Source: Jeotgalibacillus haloalkalitolerans (lineage in GTDB: Bacteria; Bacillota; Bacilli; Bacillales; Jeotgalibacillaceae). From it: a DNA stretch of 64,000 nt. The notes beneath the pieces were generated by a model. The model saw nothing but the letters and a program-made list of their open reading frames with translations, searched no databases and was not told where the DNA came from. Shown here one piece after another: positions 31,587-47,197 of this stretch; positions within the stretch are counted from its first letter, which is position 1, and each line of letters starts with the position of its first letter. The stretch covers positions 16,444 to 80,443 of the forward strand of contig NZ_JAXQNN010000008.1 of assembly GCF_034427455.1 (NCBI RefSeq). The letters run 5' to 3'. The translations under genes were made by a program, and so were the position numbers.

Positions 31587-31615
31587 GTTATACTTTATTG
31601 TAAGGGTGAAATCAA
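31587..31615 (-). promoter_or_regulatory. Internal sigma-A promoter of tuf
   Basis: Minus-strand TTGATT (31610-31615), 17-bp spacer, TATAAC (31587-31592). The -35 abuts the fusA stop codon. Confidence 0.6.
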
Positions 31616-33694
<2,079 letters not shown>

Positions 33695-33745
33695 TGGTCT
33701 TTCTCCTTCCTACTAAATGAGATTTGTGTTATAAAATGCTGAATC

Positions 33746-34216
33746 TTACCAGCGGTAGTGAGCAAATGCTTTATTTGCTTCAGCCATTTTATGCATATCT
33801 TCACGCTTCTTAACTGAAGCGCCAGTGTTGTTTGCTGCATCAAGAATTTCATTAGCAAGACGCTCTTCCATTGTCTTTTCTCCACGAAGACGCGCATAGT
33901 TAACTAACCAGCGAAGTCCAAGTGTAGTACGACGTTCCGGACGCACCTCAACCGGTACCTGATAGTTCGCTCCGCCGACACGACGAGCACGTACTTCAAG
34001 AACTGGCATGATGTTCTTAAGCGCCTGGTCGAATACTTCTAGAGCATCTTTACCAGAACGTTCCTGAACGATATCGAAAGCAGAATAAAGGATACGCTGA
34101 GCTGTACCTTTCTTTCCGTCAATCATGATTTTGTTTACTAGACGAGTTACCAGTTTCGAGTTATGAATCGGATCCGGTAAAACATCACGTTTTGCAACTG
34201 CACCTTTACGAGGCAT
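33746..34216 (-). CDS. rpsG: Small-subunit ribosomal protein uS7
   Basis: 156 residues from the ATG at 34214-34216 (AGGAGG 7 nt upstream); an upstream in-frame start six codons earlier overlaps the binding site and is rejected. Starts [20 protein letters not shown] and contains [20 protein letters not shown]. Primary binder of the 16S 3' domain. Between rpsL and fusA. Confidence 0.98.
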   Translation of the reverse strand: MPRKGAVAKRDVLPDPIHNSKLVTRLVNKIMIDGKKGTAQRILYSAFDIVQERSGKDALEVFDQALKNIMPVLEVRARRVGGANYQVPVEVRPERRTTLGLRWLVNYARLRGEKTMEERLANEILDAANNTGASVKKREDMHKMAEANKAFAHYRW

Positions 34217-34263
34217 GTGATTTCCTCCTTTCATAGGAAAATAACTTCTTTATATTGAATCGA

Positions 34264-34683
34264 TTACTTTTGGTCTTTAGGTCTCTTAGTACCGTATAGT
34301 GAACGACCCTGACGGCGTCCATCTACACCAGCAGTATCAAGCGCACCACGTACGATGTGGTAACGTACCCCTGGTAAATCCTTTACACGTCCTCCACGGA
34401 TAAGAACAACACTGTGCTCTTGAAGGTTGTGCCCGATACCAGGAATGTATGCTGTAACCTCGATCTGGTTTGTAAGACGCACACGAGCGTATTTACGAAG
34501 TGCCGAGTTCGGCTTCTTCGGTGTCATTGTACCAACACGAGTACAAACACCACGCTTTTGTGGTGATGAAAGGTTAGTCGCTTTCTTCTTGAAGCTGTTG
34601 TAACCTTTGTTAAGTGCTGGTGAGTCAGACTTTGAGCCCTTTGATTGGCGTGGATTACGCACTAATTGGTTAATAGTAGGCAT
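34264..34683 (-). CDS. rpsL: Small-subunit ribosomal protein uS12
   Basis: 139 residues, starting [20 protein letters not shown]. The decoding-site loops read [15 protein letters not shown] and [15 protein letters not shown], with the lysines whose change gives streptomycin resistance present in wild-type form. ATG with GGGAGG 9 nt upstream. Follows the L7Ae gene by 100 bp. Confidence 0.98.
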   Translation of the reverse strand: MPTINQLVRNPRQSKGSKSDSPALNKGYNSFKKKATNLSSPQKRGVCTRVGTMTPKKPNSALRKYARVRLTNQIEVTAYIPGIGHNLQEHSVVLIRGGRVKDLPGVRYHIVRGALDTAGVDGRRQGRSLYGTKRPKDQK

Positions 34684-34783
34684 GTTTATGTCCTCCCTTC
34701 TTCAATATTTTAAGCCCACACATCCAGGTGGTTCATTTTAGGGTAAAAACAAAGTCTTTGCAACTTTTGCTGCAAAAACATGT

Positions 34784-35032
34784 TTACATAGTAATGGCTA
34801 CCGCAGCAGCACCAACCTCGATCCCGCACGCTTTCCCCAGCTTCTTCATTGAATCCACATGGGTAACGTTGACGTTCATCTCTTCAGCGGTGAGTAGCAC
34901 CCGGTCAATTACATGGCGGTCGACATCTTCTGCAACGATGACTTCCTTTACTGACCCTGCTTTGAGTGCCTTTACAACTTGTTTGGATCCTACAACGATG
35001 TGTTTAGCCTGTGATACTTTTTCATAAGACAT
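34784..35032 (-). CDS. rplGB: L7Ae-family K-turn RNA-binding protein (YbxF type)
   Basis: 82 residues from the ATG at 35030-35032, which has GGAGG 8 nt upstream; a TTG five codons earlier overlaps that site. L7Ae fold: [20 protein letters not shown] and the conserved C-terminal [13 protein letters not shown]. The Bacillus subtilis homologue binds kink-turns, including that of the SAM riboswitch, and associates with ribosomes. First gene of the str operon here, with its own strong promoter. Confidence 0.93.
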   Translation of the reverse strand: MSYEKVSQAKHIVVGSKQVVKALKAGSVKEVIVAEDVDRHVIDRVLLTAEEMNVNVTHVDSMKKLGKACGIEVGAAAVAITM

Positions 35033-35081
35033 AATCATATCCTCCAAAGTAACAGGTTGTTAATTAGTAGCAACCTTGAAT

Positions 35082-35110
35082 ATATTATCATCTCAATGAT
35101 AGGTTGTCAA
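35082..35110 (-). promoter_or_regulatory. Sigma-A promoter of rplGB-rpsL-rpsG-fusA-tuf
   Basis: Minus-strand TTGACA (35105-35110), 17-bp spacer, TAATAT (35082-35087). A small hairpin GGTTG / CAACC follows in the short leader. Because a terminator closes rpoC upstream, this promoter must drive the str operon. Confidence 0.8.
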
Positions 35111-35174
35111 CAAAGTTTGTAAATAATTACGGTGTCTTTATAAAGATTAATGAGGATCGGCTGGTTTCCGGTAA

Positions 35175-35394
35175 TCAATGTTGATTTGAGTAATCAGGAC
35201 GACAGTTTGTTTTCTATCAGATCCGGCAACTTTTGCTTCAGAATAGAAATGAATTCATTTAGTTTGCAATTGATTGCTTCAATCTTGTATAGGATTCCTT
35301 CATTCTCTATTGAACACCTGTTAATTCCTTCATACGGAGTTGGAATTCCTTCAACAATGAAGAGCATTACATCATTTTAACATTTATCCCTTCA
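35175..35394 (-). repeat. 21-bp periodic array C (TGAAGGAAT family)
   Basis: Read on the minus strand, units begin at 35394, 35374, 35353, 35332, 35302, 35281, 35240, 35219, 35196 and 35177. Steps are 20, 21, 21, 30, 21, 41, 21, 23 and 19 bp. The best units read TGAAGGAATTCCAACTCC, TGAAGGAATTAACAGG and TGAAGGAATCCTATAC. The array fills most of the 490-bp gene-free stretch between the rpoC terminator and the str promoter. Confidence 0.75.
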
Positions 35395-35472
35395 AGCAAG
35401 CTGATCATCCTGCAGATAACTTCCTATCTGCCTGGGCAAACTGCTCTTTTCCCGATTGAATTCATAATAGAT

Positions 35473-35507
35473 AAAAAAGGTGACGCCACCAGGGCGCCAC
35501 CTTTTTT
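35473..35507 (-). terminator. Intrinsic terminator of rpoB-rpoC
   Basis: Minus-strand stem of AAAAAAGGTG paired with CACCTTTTTT plus GCC / GGC, so it can act on both strands. It lies about 20 bp after the rpoC stop. Confidence 0.85.
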
Positions 35508-35525
35508 GCTTTCACAGGCTGTGAA

Positions 35526-39125
<3,600 letters not shown>

Positions 39126-39185
39126 GGAGCCTACCTCCCTTTTCGTTTAAAGGTTTCACCCTATTGTTGATTCCCAGTGTCACAA

Positions 39186-42100
39186 CTATTCTTTCGTACC
39201 GACAGTTTCAGAAGCTGGAGCCTCTGTTTCCGGCGCAATGTTTAATGCATCAGCCTGATGGATGTCGTCATCGTCATCAAGGTCGCGCATTTCGATTTCT
39301 TCGTCGTTGGCAGATAGCATCTTCACATCCATACCAAGACTCTGAAGTTCTTTAATTAATACTTTAAATGATTCAGGAACGCCCGGTTCCGGAACGCTGT
39401 CACCTTTAACGATCGCTTCGTACGTTTTCACACGTCCGACAACGTCATCTGATTTGACAGTCAGAATTTCCTGAAGTGTATATGCAGCACCGTATGCTTC
39501 AAGTGCCCAAACCTCCATCTCACCAAAACGCTGTCCGCCAAACTGTGCTTTACCGCCCAGTGGCTGCTGTGTAACAAGTGAGTATGGTCCAGTTGAACGT
39601 GCGTGAAGCTTGTCATCAACCATGTGCGCAAGCTTGATCATGTACATGACGCCTACTGATACACGGTTGTCGAATGGATCACCAGTTCTTCCATCATAAA
39701 GAACTGTCTTACCATCACGTGACATACCTGCTTCTTCGATTGTTTCCCATACGTCTTCCTCATTGGCACCGTCAAATACTGGTGTTGCGATATGGATACC
39801 CATTGCACGGGCAGCCATTCCCATGTGCATCTCAAGAACCTGACCGATGTTCATACGGGATGGTACACCAAGTGGATTTAACATGATGTCGATCGGCGTG
39901 CCGTCTGGAAGGTATGGCATATCTTCTTCCGGAAGAATACGCGAGATAACACCTTTGTTACCGTGACGTCCGGCCATCTTATCCCCTACAGAGATCTTTC
40001 TCTTCTGTACGATATAAACGCGTACCAGCTGATTCACACCAGGAGGCAGCTCATCGCCGTCTTCACGGTTAAAGATTTTCACATCAAGAATGATACCGCC
40101 TGCTCCGTGTGGTACACGAAGTGACGTATCACGCACTTCACGTGCTTTTTCACCGAAGATTGCGTGAAGCAGACGTTCTTCAGCAGTCAGCTCAGTTACA
40201 CCCTTAGGCGTTACTTTACCAACAAGAATGTCTCCGTCTTTTACTTCAGCACCAACACGGATGATTCCACGGTCGTCAAGGTTGCGGAGTGCATCTTCAC
40301 CGACGTTTGGAATATCACGTGTGATTTCTTCAGGTCCAAGCTTTGTATCACGTGATTCTGATTCATATTCTTCAATATGAATAGAAGTGTATACATCGTC
40401 TTTTACAAGGCGCTCACTCATGATGACAGCATCCTCGTAGTTAAAGCCGTCCCATGTCATGAAGCCAACAAGTACGTTACGTCCAAGCGCAAGCTCTCCT
40501 GCTTCCATCGATGGTCCGTCAGCAAGAATTTCACCTTTCTCAACACGGTCACCTACAGCAACGATTGGACGCTGGTTGTAGCATGTACCCTGGTTTGAAC
40601 GGATGAATTTCTGCAGTTTGTATTTATCAAGGTCGCCTTCTGTTTCCTTACCGTCAACATCTGTTAAGCGGCGTACCCAAACCTGGTTGGCCTGTACGCG
40701 CTCGACGATCCCTTCATGCTTGTTAATGACAGCAGCTCCTGAGTCCTTCGCAGAAACGTGTTCCATTCCTGTACCTACAAAAGGTGCTTCCGGATTCATA
40801 AGCGGAACTGCCTGACGCTGCATGTTCGCTCCCATTAAAGCACGGTTCGAGTCATCGTTTTCAAGGAACGGGATACATGCTGTCGCAGCAGATACTACCT
40901 GCTTAGGCGATACGTCCATATAGTCAATGCGGTCACGCTTGAAGACTGTGTTCTCACCGCGGAAACGGGAAACAACTTCTTCATCAAGGAATGAACCGTC
41001 ATCACCAAGGCGTGCATTTGCCTGTGCTACAACATAGTTATCCTCTTCATCAGCAGTCAGATAATCAATGCGCTCTGTTACTCTGCCTGTCTCAGGGTCA
41101 ACGCGGCGGTATGGCGTCTCGATAAATCCGAAACGGTTTACCTTCGCAAAGCTTGACAGTGAGTTGATCAGCCCGATGTTCGGACCCTCAGGTGTTTCGA
41201 TCGGACACATACGGCCATAGTGAGAGTAGTGAACGTCACGTACTTCAAAGCCTGCACGTTCACGTGTTAAACCACCAGGTCCAAGTGCAGACAGACGACG
41301 TTTGTGCGTCAATTCTGCAAGCGGATTTGTCTGATCCATGAACTGTGAAAGCTGAGAGCTTCCAAAGAACTCTTTGATAGAAGCAATAACAGGACGGATG
41401 TTAATCAGCTGCTGAGGCGTGATTGTATTTGTATCCTGGATTGACATTCTTTCACGGACCACACGCTCCATACGTGACAGACCAATACGGAATTGGTTCT
41501 GCAGAAGCTCCCCTACTGAACGCAGACGACGGTTACCAAGGTGATCAATATCATCTGTTAAGCCAACGCCGTGCAGCAGGTTGAAGAAGTAACTGATTGA
41601 AGAAACGATATCAGCAATCGTAATGTTCTTCACGCTGTCATCAACATAAGCATTACTGATTACGTTGATTTCCTGGCCTTCTTCTGAATTAGGCACTTGA
41701 ATTTTGATCGTCTGTAGTGTTAAATCTTCTTCAACGACTCCGCCTACCTGGTTGTAAGTAATGAAACCTACTCCGCTTTCAAGGTTAGGAATCAGCTTGT
41801 CAAGATTACGACGGTCAAGTGTTGTTCCTTTTTCAGCTAGGATTTCGCCTGTTTCAGGATCAGCAAGCGTTTCAGCAAGGACCTGTCCGAAAAGACGATT
41901 CTTAATATGAAGCTTTTTATTCATTTTATAACGGCCTACATTAGCCAGATCATAACGCTTAGGGTCAAAGAAACGTGATTCCAGAAGACTCTTGGCATTT
42001 TCTACAGTCGGTGGTTCACCAGGACGCAGACGCTCATAGATTTCCAGAAGCGCTTTTTCAACACTTTCGGTATTGTCTTTTTCTAGCGTATTGCGGATAT

Positions 42101-42746
42101 ACTCGTTGTCTCCGATCAGGTCGATAATCTCCTGGTCAGATCCAAAGCCAAGTGCACGCAGCAATACAGTAACAGGAAGTTTACGTGTACGGTCGATACG
42201 GACGTGAACAACGTCTTTTGCATCTGTTTCGTACTCAAGCCACGCACCACGGTTTGGAATTACCGTTGCACCGAAGCCACGCTTCCCGTTTTTATCCATT
42301 TTATCGTGGAAATATACACTTGGAGAACGAACAAGCTGAGATACGATAACACGCTCTGCTCCATTAATAATGAAGGTACCTGTTTCAGTCATCAGCGGGA
42401 AGTCTCCCATAAATACATCCTGGTCTTTTACTTCGCCAGTTTCTTTATTCAATAGACGTACCTTTACACGAAGCGGCGCAGAGTAAGTCACGTCACGCTC
42501 CTTTGATTCGTCAACAGAATACTTAGGCTCACCAAGGCTGTAATCAATAAACTCAAGCGACAAGTTTCCTGTGAAATCTTCGATCGGCGAAATATCGCGG
42601 AACATTTCACGTAATCCTTCTTCTAAAAACCAATCGTAAGAAGCTGTCTGAATCTCTATCAGATTCGGTAAATCCAGCACCTCACTAATACGCGCATAGC
42701 TTCTGCGCTGGCGGTGTCGTCCATACTGAACTAGTTGACCTGTCAA
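39186..42746 (-). CDS. rpoB: DNA-directed RNA polymerase subunit beta
   Basis: 1186 residues. I place the start at a TTG (42744-42746) giving [20 protein letters not shown], as in Bacillus subtilis, with GAGGGG 8 nt upstream; a GTG three codons earlier is too close to that site. The rifampicin pocket reads [20 protein letters not shown] and SALGPGGL, wild type. The C-terminus ends in an acidic tail with a run of Asp ([10 protein letters not shown]). It has its own promoter after the ybxB gene. Confidence 0.97.
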   Translation of the reverse strand: MTGQLVQYGRHRQRRSYARISEVLDLPNLIEIQTASYDWFLEEGLREMFRDISPIEDFTGNLSLEFIDYSLGEPKYSVDESKERDVTYSAPLRVKVRLLNKETGEVKDQDVFMGDFPLMTETGTFIINGAERVIVSQLVRSPSVYFHDKMDKNGKRGFGATVIPNRGAWLEYETDAKDVVHVRIDRTRKLPVTVLLRALGFGSDQEIIDLIGDNEYIRNTLEKDNTESVEKALLEIYERLRPGEPPTVENAKSLLESRFFDPKRYDLANVGRYKMNKKLHIKNRLFGQVLAETLADPETGEILAEKGTTLDRRNLDKLIPNLESGVGFITYNQVGGVVEEDLTLQTIKIQVPNSEEGQEINVISNAYVDDSVKNITIADIVSSISYFFNLLHGVGLTDDIDHLGNRRLRSVGELLQNQFRIGLSRMERVVRERMSIQDTNTITPQQLINIRPVIASIKEFFGSSQLSQFMDQTNPLAELTHKRRLSALGPGGLTRERAGFEVRDVHYSHYGRMCPIETPEGPNIGLINSLSSFAKVNRFGFIETPYRRVDPETGRVTERIDYLTADEEDNYVVAQANARLGDDGSFLDEEVVSRFRGENTVFKRDRIDYMDVSPKQVVSAATACIPFLENDDSNRALMGANMQRQAVPLMNPEAPFVGTGMEHVSAKDSGAAVINKHEGIVERVQANQVWVRRLTDVDGKETEGDLDKYKLQKFIRSNQGTCYNQRPIVAVGDRVEKGEILADGPSMEAGELALGRNVLVGFMTWDGFNYEDAVIMSERLVKDDVYTSIHIEEYESESRDTKLGPEEITRDIPNVGEDALRNLDDRGIIRVGAEVKDGDILVGKVTPKGVTELTAEERLLHAIFGEKAREVRDTSLRVPHGAGGIILDVKIFNREDGDELPPGVNQLVRVYIVQKRKISVGDKMAGRHGNKGVISRILPEEDMPYLPDGTPIDIMLNPLGVPSRMNIGQVLEMHMGMAARAMGIHIATPVFDGANEEDVWETIEEAGMSRDGKTVLYDGRTGDPFDNRVSVGVMYMIKLAHMVDDKLHARSTGPYSLVTQQPLGGKAQFGGQRFGEMEVWALEAYGAAYTLQEILTVKSDDVVGRVKTYEAIVKGDSVPEPGVPESFKVLIKELQSLGMDVKMLSANDEEIEMRDLDDDDDIHQADALNIAPETEAPASETVGTKE

Positions 42747-42943
42747 CTGATTCACCCCTCAAATCAAGCATTTTAGCGTCCGTTAGTCCCATAAATAGAA
42801 AAAACGAACATAACACAAATAGAAAACGGGAAATCTCCACATTTTCTATTCTTTAAAACTTTATTTAAACCATTTTACCCAAAAGGCAGCCCATTTATAC
42901 AAAATGGACATACTTACTGATATTAATATTTTTACATCTTATA

Positions 42944-42972
42944 ATAGTAACACAACCACTATAGGCGGTCAA
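42944..42972 (-). promoter_or_regulatory. Sigma-A promoter of rpoB-rpoC
   Basis: Minus-strand TTGACC (42967-42972), 17-bp spacer and TACTAT (42944-42949). The -35 overlaps the stop codon of the methyltransferase gene. The leader of ~190 nt to rpoB is AT-rich without an obvious terminator. Confidence 0.65.
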
Positions 42973-43571
42973 TCTTTTTTTGCTTTGAAGATAAAGTAGC
43001 CTTTTTGCTTGTCTGCAACCTCTACACTTGAAAACAGCTCTTCAAGCTTCGCCCTGGCAGATGGTGCACCCTGCTTCTTCTGGATAACCACCCAAAGCGT
43101 CCCGCCGGATACAACTTTCGCTGCACTCTGCTCCAAAATACGGTGAACGGTTTGCTTTCCTGCGCGGATCGGCGGGTTTGTCAGAATTGCCGCAAAGGAC
43201 TGCTCTTCAACCTGATCAAGGCAATCACTTTCATAAATTGAGATATTGCGAACCTGATTCTGCTCCGCATTTTCTTTTGCTAATTCAAGCGCCCGTTCAT
43301 TAACATCCACCATATGAATCTTTCTCTCAGGCATCTCCTTAGCAAGCGTCAAACCGATCGGGCCGTAGCCACAGCCGACGTCAAGCACAGGACCGCTGAC
43401 CGCGGGCTCTTCGAACGCTTCAATTAGCACCCTCGAACCGAAATCTACTTCATTTTTTGAGAATACACCCTGATCAGTTTTGAATTTTATTTTGTGTCCA
43501 CGAAGTGTAAAGTCCCACCAGCTTGGCTTACTTTCAACCCCGGGCTTTTTTGAGTAATAATGATCCGGCAT
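42969..43571 (-). CDS. ybxB: RsmC-like class I methyltransferase (YbxB type)
   Basis: 200 residues from the ATG at 43569-43571; a GTG three codons upstream is an equal alternative since the G-rich stretch GGGTGGGGTGG serves either. SAM-binding motif VLDVGCGYGPIGL and catalytic NPPIRAGK indicate an N6/N2-type MTase fold like RsmC, which makes m2G1207 in 16S rRNA. The rRNA target here is inferred. It lies between rplL and rpoB as in Bacillus subtilis, but a terminator separates it from rplL. Confidence 0.88.
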   Translation of the reverse strand: MPDHYYSKKPGVESKPSWWDFTLRGHKIKFKTDQGVFSKNEVDFGSRVLIEAFEEPAVSGPVLDVGCGYGPIGLTLAKEMPERKIHMVDVNERALELAKENAEQNQVRNISIYESDCLDQVEEQSFAAILTNPPIRAGKQTVHRILEQSAAKVVSGGTLWVVIQKKQGAPSARAKLEELFSSVEVADKQKGYFIFKAKKD

Positions 43572-43601
43572 CGCGACCACCCCACCCTTCTTCTTTTCGA
43601 T

Positions 43602-43631
43602 AAAAAAAGCCCGCTCTATTTCAAGCGGACT
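43602..43631 (-). terminator. Terminator after rplL
   Basis: Minus-strand AGTCCGCT / AGCGGGCT (one G-T pair) with loop TGAAATAG and seven T residues. Readthrough is needed to reach ybxB, so it may set the ratio of L7/L12 to downstream genes. Confidence 0.8.
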
Positions 43632-43647
43632 TTCTCTTAGGACAAAA

Positions 43648-44010
43648 TTACTTAACTTCTACGCCAGCGCCAACTTCTTCAAGCTTAGCTTTAAGCTCTT
43701 CAGCTTCTTCCTTAGAAGCGCCTTCTTTAACAGCTTTAGGCGTGTTGTCTACCATTTCTTTAGCTTCTTTCAGGCCAAGACCAGTGATTTCACGAACCAC
43801 TTTGATAACCTTGATCTTCTGAGAACCAGCTTCAGTAAGAACAACATCGAATTCAGTTTGCTCAGCAGCAGCTTCTCCAGCTCCGCCACCAGCTACAGCT
43901 ACAGGAGCAGCAGCAGATACGCCGAATTCTTCTTCGATTGCTTTTACTAGGTCGTTCAGTTCAAGAACTGTCATTTCTTTGATTGCTTCGATCATTTGTT
44001 CTTTAGTCAT
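43648..44010 (-). CDS. rplL: Large-subunit ribosomal protein bL12 (L7/L12)
   Basis: 120 residues: N-terminal dimerisation helices ([20 protein letters not shown]), Ala/Gly hinge ([18 protein letters not shown]) and the C-terminal factor-binding domain ([20 protein letters not shown]). Present in multiple copies on the stalk. ATG with GGAGG upstream. Follows rplJ. Confidence 0.98.
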   Translation of the reverse strand: MTKEQMIEAIKEMTVLELNDLVKAIEEEFGVSAAAPVAVAGGGAGEAAAEQTEFDVVLTEAGSQKIKVIKVVREITGLGLKEAKEMVDNTPKAVKEGASKEEAEELKAKLEEVGAGVEVK

Positions 44011-44076
44011 GATATAGTTCCTCCTTGTGGAATGTTTTTAGTTTGGTTTGGATATTGCTATCCGGCTAACAGGGAA

Positions 44077-44577
44077 TTATGCGCCCTGTTCTTCTTTTTG
44101 ATCTGCAACTGCTTGAGTTGCAACTGCGAATCCGCGCATTGGCGCAGTAAGAACGCTAAGAAGCATAGAAAGTAGGCCTTCGCGTGATGGAAGTTCTGCA
44201 AGAGCTTTCACTTGTTCAAGTGAAGCAACAGTTCCTTCGATCACACCTGCTTTAAGTTCAAGTGCTTCATGGTCTTTCGCAAAGTTGTTAAGAATCTTCG
44301 CTGGTGCAACAACATCTTCAGCAGAAAATGCGATTGCATTAGGACCTGTAAGGCTTTCATCAAGACCTTCAAGACCAGCAGCTTCTGCCGCACGGCGAGT
44401 CATTGAGTTTTTGTATACCTTGAACTCAACGCCTGCTTCACGAAGCTGTTTACGAAGCTCAGTTACTTCTGCAACAGATAGTCCGCGGTAATCAACAATC
44501 ACTGATGCTGCGCTTGATTGAAGCTTTTCCTGGATTTCTGTTACAAGCTGTTTCTTTTGCTCGATAATACTGCTCAT
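44077..44577 (-). CDS. rplJ: Large-subunit ribosomal protein uL10
   Basis: 166 residues from the ATG at 44575-44577 (GGAGG 7 nt upstream); a 12-codon upstream extension lies in the leader and is rejected. Starts [21 protein letters not shown]-terminal helix carries the L7/L12 dimers. Its leader contains an attenuator of the L10 type, through which the L10-L12 complex limits its own synthesis. Confidence 0.98.
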   Translation of the reverse strand: MSSIIEQKKQLVTEIQEKLQSSAASVIVDYRGLSVAEVTELRKQLREAGVEFKVYKNSMTRRAAEAAGLEGLDESLTGPNAIAFSAEDVVAPAKILNNFAKDHEALELKAGVIEGTVASLEQVKALAELPSREGLLSMLLSVLTAPMRGFAVATQAVADQKEEQGA

Positions 44578-44631
44578 CCTAACACCTCCTGTAATATTTG
44601 CTGTAGGCGTCATCTATACCGTTCCGATCAT

Positions 44632-44780
44632 AAAAAAGCCTCTATGCCGGAAAGTAGACATAGAGGCGTATCATTTCAAATAAAAGAAAGTTCTTTTAAT
44701 CGTCATGACCTCGGCAGGAAATTAAGTCACTCAGGACACCTGCTGTCTACGGTACAAATGAATATATAATTTCACAACAG
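44632..44780 (-). promoter_or_regulatory. L10 leader with intrinsic attenuator
   Basis: On the minus strand the conserved L10-binding block is recognisable (GTAGACAGCAGGTG ... CCTGCCGAGGT), followed by an attenuator hairpin GCCTCTATG / CATAGAGGC (44638-44667) with six T residues (44632-44637). This is the arrangement known for the Bacillus rplJL leader. The regulatory protein is presumed to be L10(L12)4. Confidence 0.85.
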
Positions 44781-44785
44781 AGAAC

Positions 44786-44815
44786 ATCATAGCAGATGTT
44801 CTCATATTGTGTCAA
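44786..44815 (-). promoter_or_regulatory. Sigma-A promoter of rplJ-rplL
   Basis: Minus-strand TTGACA (44810-44815), 18-bp spacer, TATGAT (44786-44791), starting about 14 bp after the rplA stop. GAGAACATCTGCTATGATGTTCTC is an inverted repeat (GAGAACATC / GATGTTCTC) that covers the -10, so an operator cannot be excluded. Confidence 0.75.
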
Positions 44816-44828
44816 TAATTTTTGTTAA

Positions 44829-45527
44829 TTATTTTACTGTTACAGAAGATGGGTCAACTTTGATTCCAGGGCCCATTGTAGTTGTTACAGCTACTGACTT
44901 CATATAAGTTCCCTTAGATGAAGCTGGCTTTGCCTTCTGGACAACATCAAAGATTGCGTTGAAGTTTTCAACAAGCTTTTCCTGATCAAATGAAACTTTA
45001 CCGATTGGCACGTGGATGATACCAGACTTTTCAGCGCGGTATTCAACTTTACCAGCCTTGATTTCATTTACAGCTTTTTCAACGTCAAATGTAACTGTAC
45101 CTGTTTTAGGGTTTGGCATAAGGCCTTTTGGTCCAAGAACGCGTCCCAGTTTACCAACTTCACCCATCATGTCAGGTGTTGCAACGATTACGTCAAAATC
45201 AAACCAGCCGCCCTGAATCTTTTGAACAAGGTCGCTGTCTCCAACGTAGTCTGCGCCAGCCGCTTCAGCTTCTTTTGCTTTTTCGCCTTTAGCGAAAACA
45301 AGAACGCTTTGCGTTTTACCAGTTCCGTTTGGAAGCACTACTGCGCCACGGATCTGCTGGTCGTTTTTACGAGTGTCGATACCAAGGCGGAATGCTGCTT
45401 CCACAGTTGCATCGAATTTTACAGTGCTTGTCTTTTGCGCAAGCTCAATTGCTTCAGTTACTGAATAGTTTACTGAACGGTCAACAAGCTTTGCAGCTTC
45501 TTGATACTTTTTACCTTTTTTAGCCAT
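44829..45527 (-). CDS. rplA: Large-subunit ribosomal protein uL1
   Basis: 232 residues, full length, starting [20 protein letters not shown], with the RNA-binding signature [19 protein letters not shown]1 forms the mobile stalk by the E site and in many bacteria represses rplKA translation. ATG with GGAGG upstream. Follows rplK by ~100 bp. Confidence 0.98.
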   Translation of the reverse strand: MAKKGKKYQEAAKLVDRSVNYSVTEAIELAQKTSTVKFDATVEAAFRLGIDTRKNDQQIRGAVVLPNGTGKTQSVLVFAKGEKAKEAEAAGADYVGDSDLVQKIQGGWFDFDVIVATPDMMGEVGKLGRVLGPKGLMPNPKTGTVTFDVEKAVNEIKAGKVEYRAEKSGIIHVPIGKVSFDQEKLVENFNAIFDVVQKAKPASSKGTYMKSVAVTTTMGPGIKVDPSSVTVK

Positions 45528-45631
45528 TATAAGTTCCTCCTAATGTGGTTTTAGCGGAATAACCTCCCACGAATAAAGGTTGCGAGTGAAAGATCTTCAG
45601 CTTCGCAACCCTGTCCAAGACAAAACATCAA

Positions 45632-46057
45632 TTAGTCTTCAATCGTAATCCCCATGCTTCGAGCCGTACCTTCAACCATACGCATTGCTGCTTCAACATC
45701 AGCTGCGTTAAGGTCAGGCATTTTTGTTTCCGCGATTTCACGTACCTTGTCACGCTTGACAGCCGCTACTTTGTTGCGGTTTGGTTCACCAGAACCTGAC
45801 TCGATTCCTGCTGCTTTCTTAAGAAGAACTGCAGCTGGCGGAGTTTTAGTAACGAATGTAAATGAACGGTCTTCAAAAACCGTGATTTCAACAGGGATGA
45901 TAAGACCAGCCTGATCAGCTGTACGAGCGTTAAACTCTTTACAGAATCCCATGATATTCACACCAGCCTGACCTAGCGCAGGACCTACCGGCGGAGCTGG
46001 ATTAGCTTTCCCAGCAGGGATTTGAAGCTTTACCATTTTAATAACTTTTTTAGCCAC
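45632..46057 (-). CDS. rplK: Large-subunit ribosomal protein uL11
   Basis: 141 residues from a GTG at 46055-46057 with GGAGG 8 nt upstream; the longer in-frame extension lies in the leader. Starts [20 protein letters not shown] and contains [20 protein letters not shown], and the (S/T)MGI end. L11 is part of the GTPase-associated centre and required for RelA sensing. First gene of rplK-rplA. Confidence 0.98.
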   Translation of the reverse strand: MAKKVIKMVKLQIPAGKANPAPPVGPALGQAGVNIMGFCKEFNARTADQAGLIIPVEITVFEDRSFTFVTKTPPAAVLLKKAAGIESGSGEPNRNKVAAVKRDKVREIAETKMPDLNAADVEAAMRMVEGTARSMGITIED

Positions 46058-46191
46058 GAGACACACCTCCTTAAGTCCGTGATGTGGTAATAGGGCTTTT
46101 GTTTTTGCCCTCCCACTCAAAACTGATTCTTTTATATAAAGAATATAAAATGTTAGTTCAGTCTCTCTATTGAGACATACTGACTTAAAAA
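46058..46191 (-). promoter_or_regulatory. 5' leader of rplK-rplA
   Basis: About 130 nt. On the minus strand it holds GTCTC / GAGAC and a later GGGC / GCCC hairpin with an A-rich loop (46097-46118), followed by CTATTACCACATCACGGAC shortly before the GGAGG. The latter block looks like the conserved rplK leader of Bacillales, from memory, and may be the L1 or L11 binding site. Confidence 0.45.
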
Positions 46192-46220
46192 ATGTTACCA
46201 TCTTTCAAATCATAATTCAA
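46192..46220 (-). promoter_or_regulatory. Sigma-A promoter of rplK-rplA
   Basis: Minus-strand TTGAAT (46215-46220), 17-bp spacer, TAACAT (46192-46197). Confidence 0.6.
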
Positions 46221-46282
46221 GACGTTCTTTTTATATTTTAAGGAAATTGGTGAAATAAGCGGTTTAATTTAAAAAGCAGTCC

Positions 46283-46407
46283 GGTTGATTTCCGTTTCAG
46301 GCGGAGGCTTTCCGGGCGGCGGTCACTGAGCCTCCTCGGCTCCGCCTGCGGGGTCTCAGCGTCCCGCTTTATCGCCCCGGAGTCCCCGCCTTCCACTCCA
46401 ATCAACC
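46283..46407 (+). repeat. Dispersed palindromic element, copy 4 (diverged)
   Basis: 125 bp with ends GGTTGATT / AATCAACC, internal TTCCGTTTCAGGCGGAGGC and CCCCGGAGTCCCCGCCTT. Its middle (GCGGCGGTCACTGAGCCTCC) differs from the other copies. It lies between the rplK promoter and the nusG 3' end in a ~430-bp gene-free stretch. Confidence 0.75.
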
Positions 46408-46446
46408 TATTCTTTATTAAATAAATTGCGTTTCATCAATTGTTTG

Positions 46447-46466
46447 AAGTGAGAGTACACTCACTT
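46447..46466 (-). other. Hairpin downstream of nusG
   Basis: AAGTGAG / CTCACTT with a 6-nt loop about 25 bp after the nusG stop. The minus strand has no T-run after it, so it is at best a weak terminator or a 3'-end stabiliser. Confidence 0.45.
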
Positions 46467-46489
46467 ATTCTTAACGAAATTCCATAAAA

Positions 46490-47026
46490 TTAATCCAGCT
46501 TTGTAATCTGTGTAAACTCAAGTTCAACTGGTGTTTCGCGCCCGAACATGTTGACGAGTACTTTGACTTTGCCTTTGTCAGCGTCGATGTCTTCGATGAC
46601 ACCCGCGAAGTTAGCAAATGGCCCTTCGTTTACTGTTACGTTTTCACCAAGTTCAAAGTCTACGTCTACTGAGCGTTCCTGCATACCCATTTGCTTAAGC
46701 AGTTGTGTGACTTCTTCCGGCAGAAGCGGTGTTGGCTTCGCGCCGCCGCCTGATGAGCCGACGAATCCTGTTACGCCCGGCGTATTACGCACGACATACC
46801 ATGAGTCATCTGTCATCACGATCTCTACAAGCACATAACCAGGGAATGTTTTACGCTTGACTGTTTTTGCTTTACCGTCTTTGATTTCAGTTTCTTCCTC
46901 TTCAGGTACGACAACGCGGAAGATTTTATCCTGCATTCCCATTGTCTCTACTCGTTTTTCAAGGTTCATTTTCACTTTGTTCTCATAACCTGAGTAAGTG
47001 TGAACCACATACCAATTCTTTTCCAC
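46490..47026 (-). CDS. nusG: Transcription termination/antitermination factor NusG
   Basis: 178 residues from a GTG at 47024-47026 (GGAGG 9 nt upstream); the longer in-frame extension upstream is rejected because it crosses the promoter region. NGN domain starting MEKNWYVVHTYSGYENKVK and with FPGYVLVEIVMTDDSWYVVR; KOW domain with GPFANFAGVIEDIDADKGKV. It binds RNA polymerase and modulates pausing. A terminator stands between secE and nusG, so it may have its own promoter. Confidence 0.97.
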   Translation of the reverse strand: MEKNWYVVHTYSGYENKVKMNLEKRVETMGMQDKIFRVVVPEEEETEIKDGKAKTVKRKTFPGYVLVEIVMTDDSWYVVRNTPGVTGFVGSSGGGAKPTPLLPEEVTQLLKQMGMQERSVDVDFELGENVTVNEGPFANFAGVIEDIDADKGKVKVLVNMFGRETPVELEFTQITKLD

Positions 47027-47062
47027 GAAGAGATTCCTCCTTTTTAAGGCGCTGGCCTTTTT

Positions 47063-47091
47063 CATATAACACTTATCTATCTGACTGTCAT
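47063..47091 (-). promoter_or_regulatory. Weak candidate promoter of nusG
   Basis: Minus-strand ATGACA (47086-47091), 17-bp spacer, TATATG (47063-47068). Proposed only because a hairpin terminator separates nusG from secE. Confidence 0.35.
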
Positions 47092-47118
47092 AATGTCCAA
47101 AATTCATTTTAAACAATG

Positions 47119-47141
47119 AAAAAACCCGTTAAACGGGCTTT
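47119..47141 (-). terminator. Intrinsic terminator between secE and nusG
   Basis: Minus-strand AAAG-CCCGT / ACGGG-TTTT stem with a 3-nt loop and a T-run of six, about 57 bp after the secE stop. Confidence 0.7.
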
Positions 47142-47197
47142 GACATGTCTCCTGCTATTGTACACGAAATGTTGATCAGGTGCGAAAAGAAAGCGGA

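Noticed and set aside
35150..35380. 76-codon plus-strand frame across array C
   Set aside because: Lies within the periodic array and lacks a binding site.
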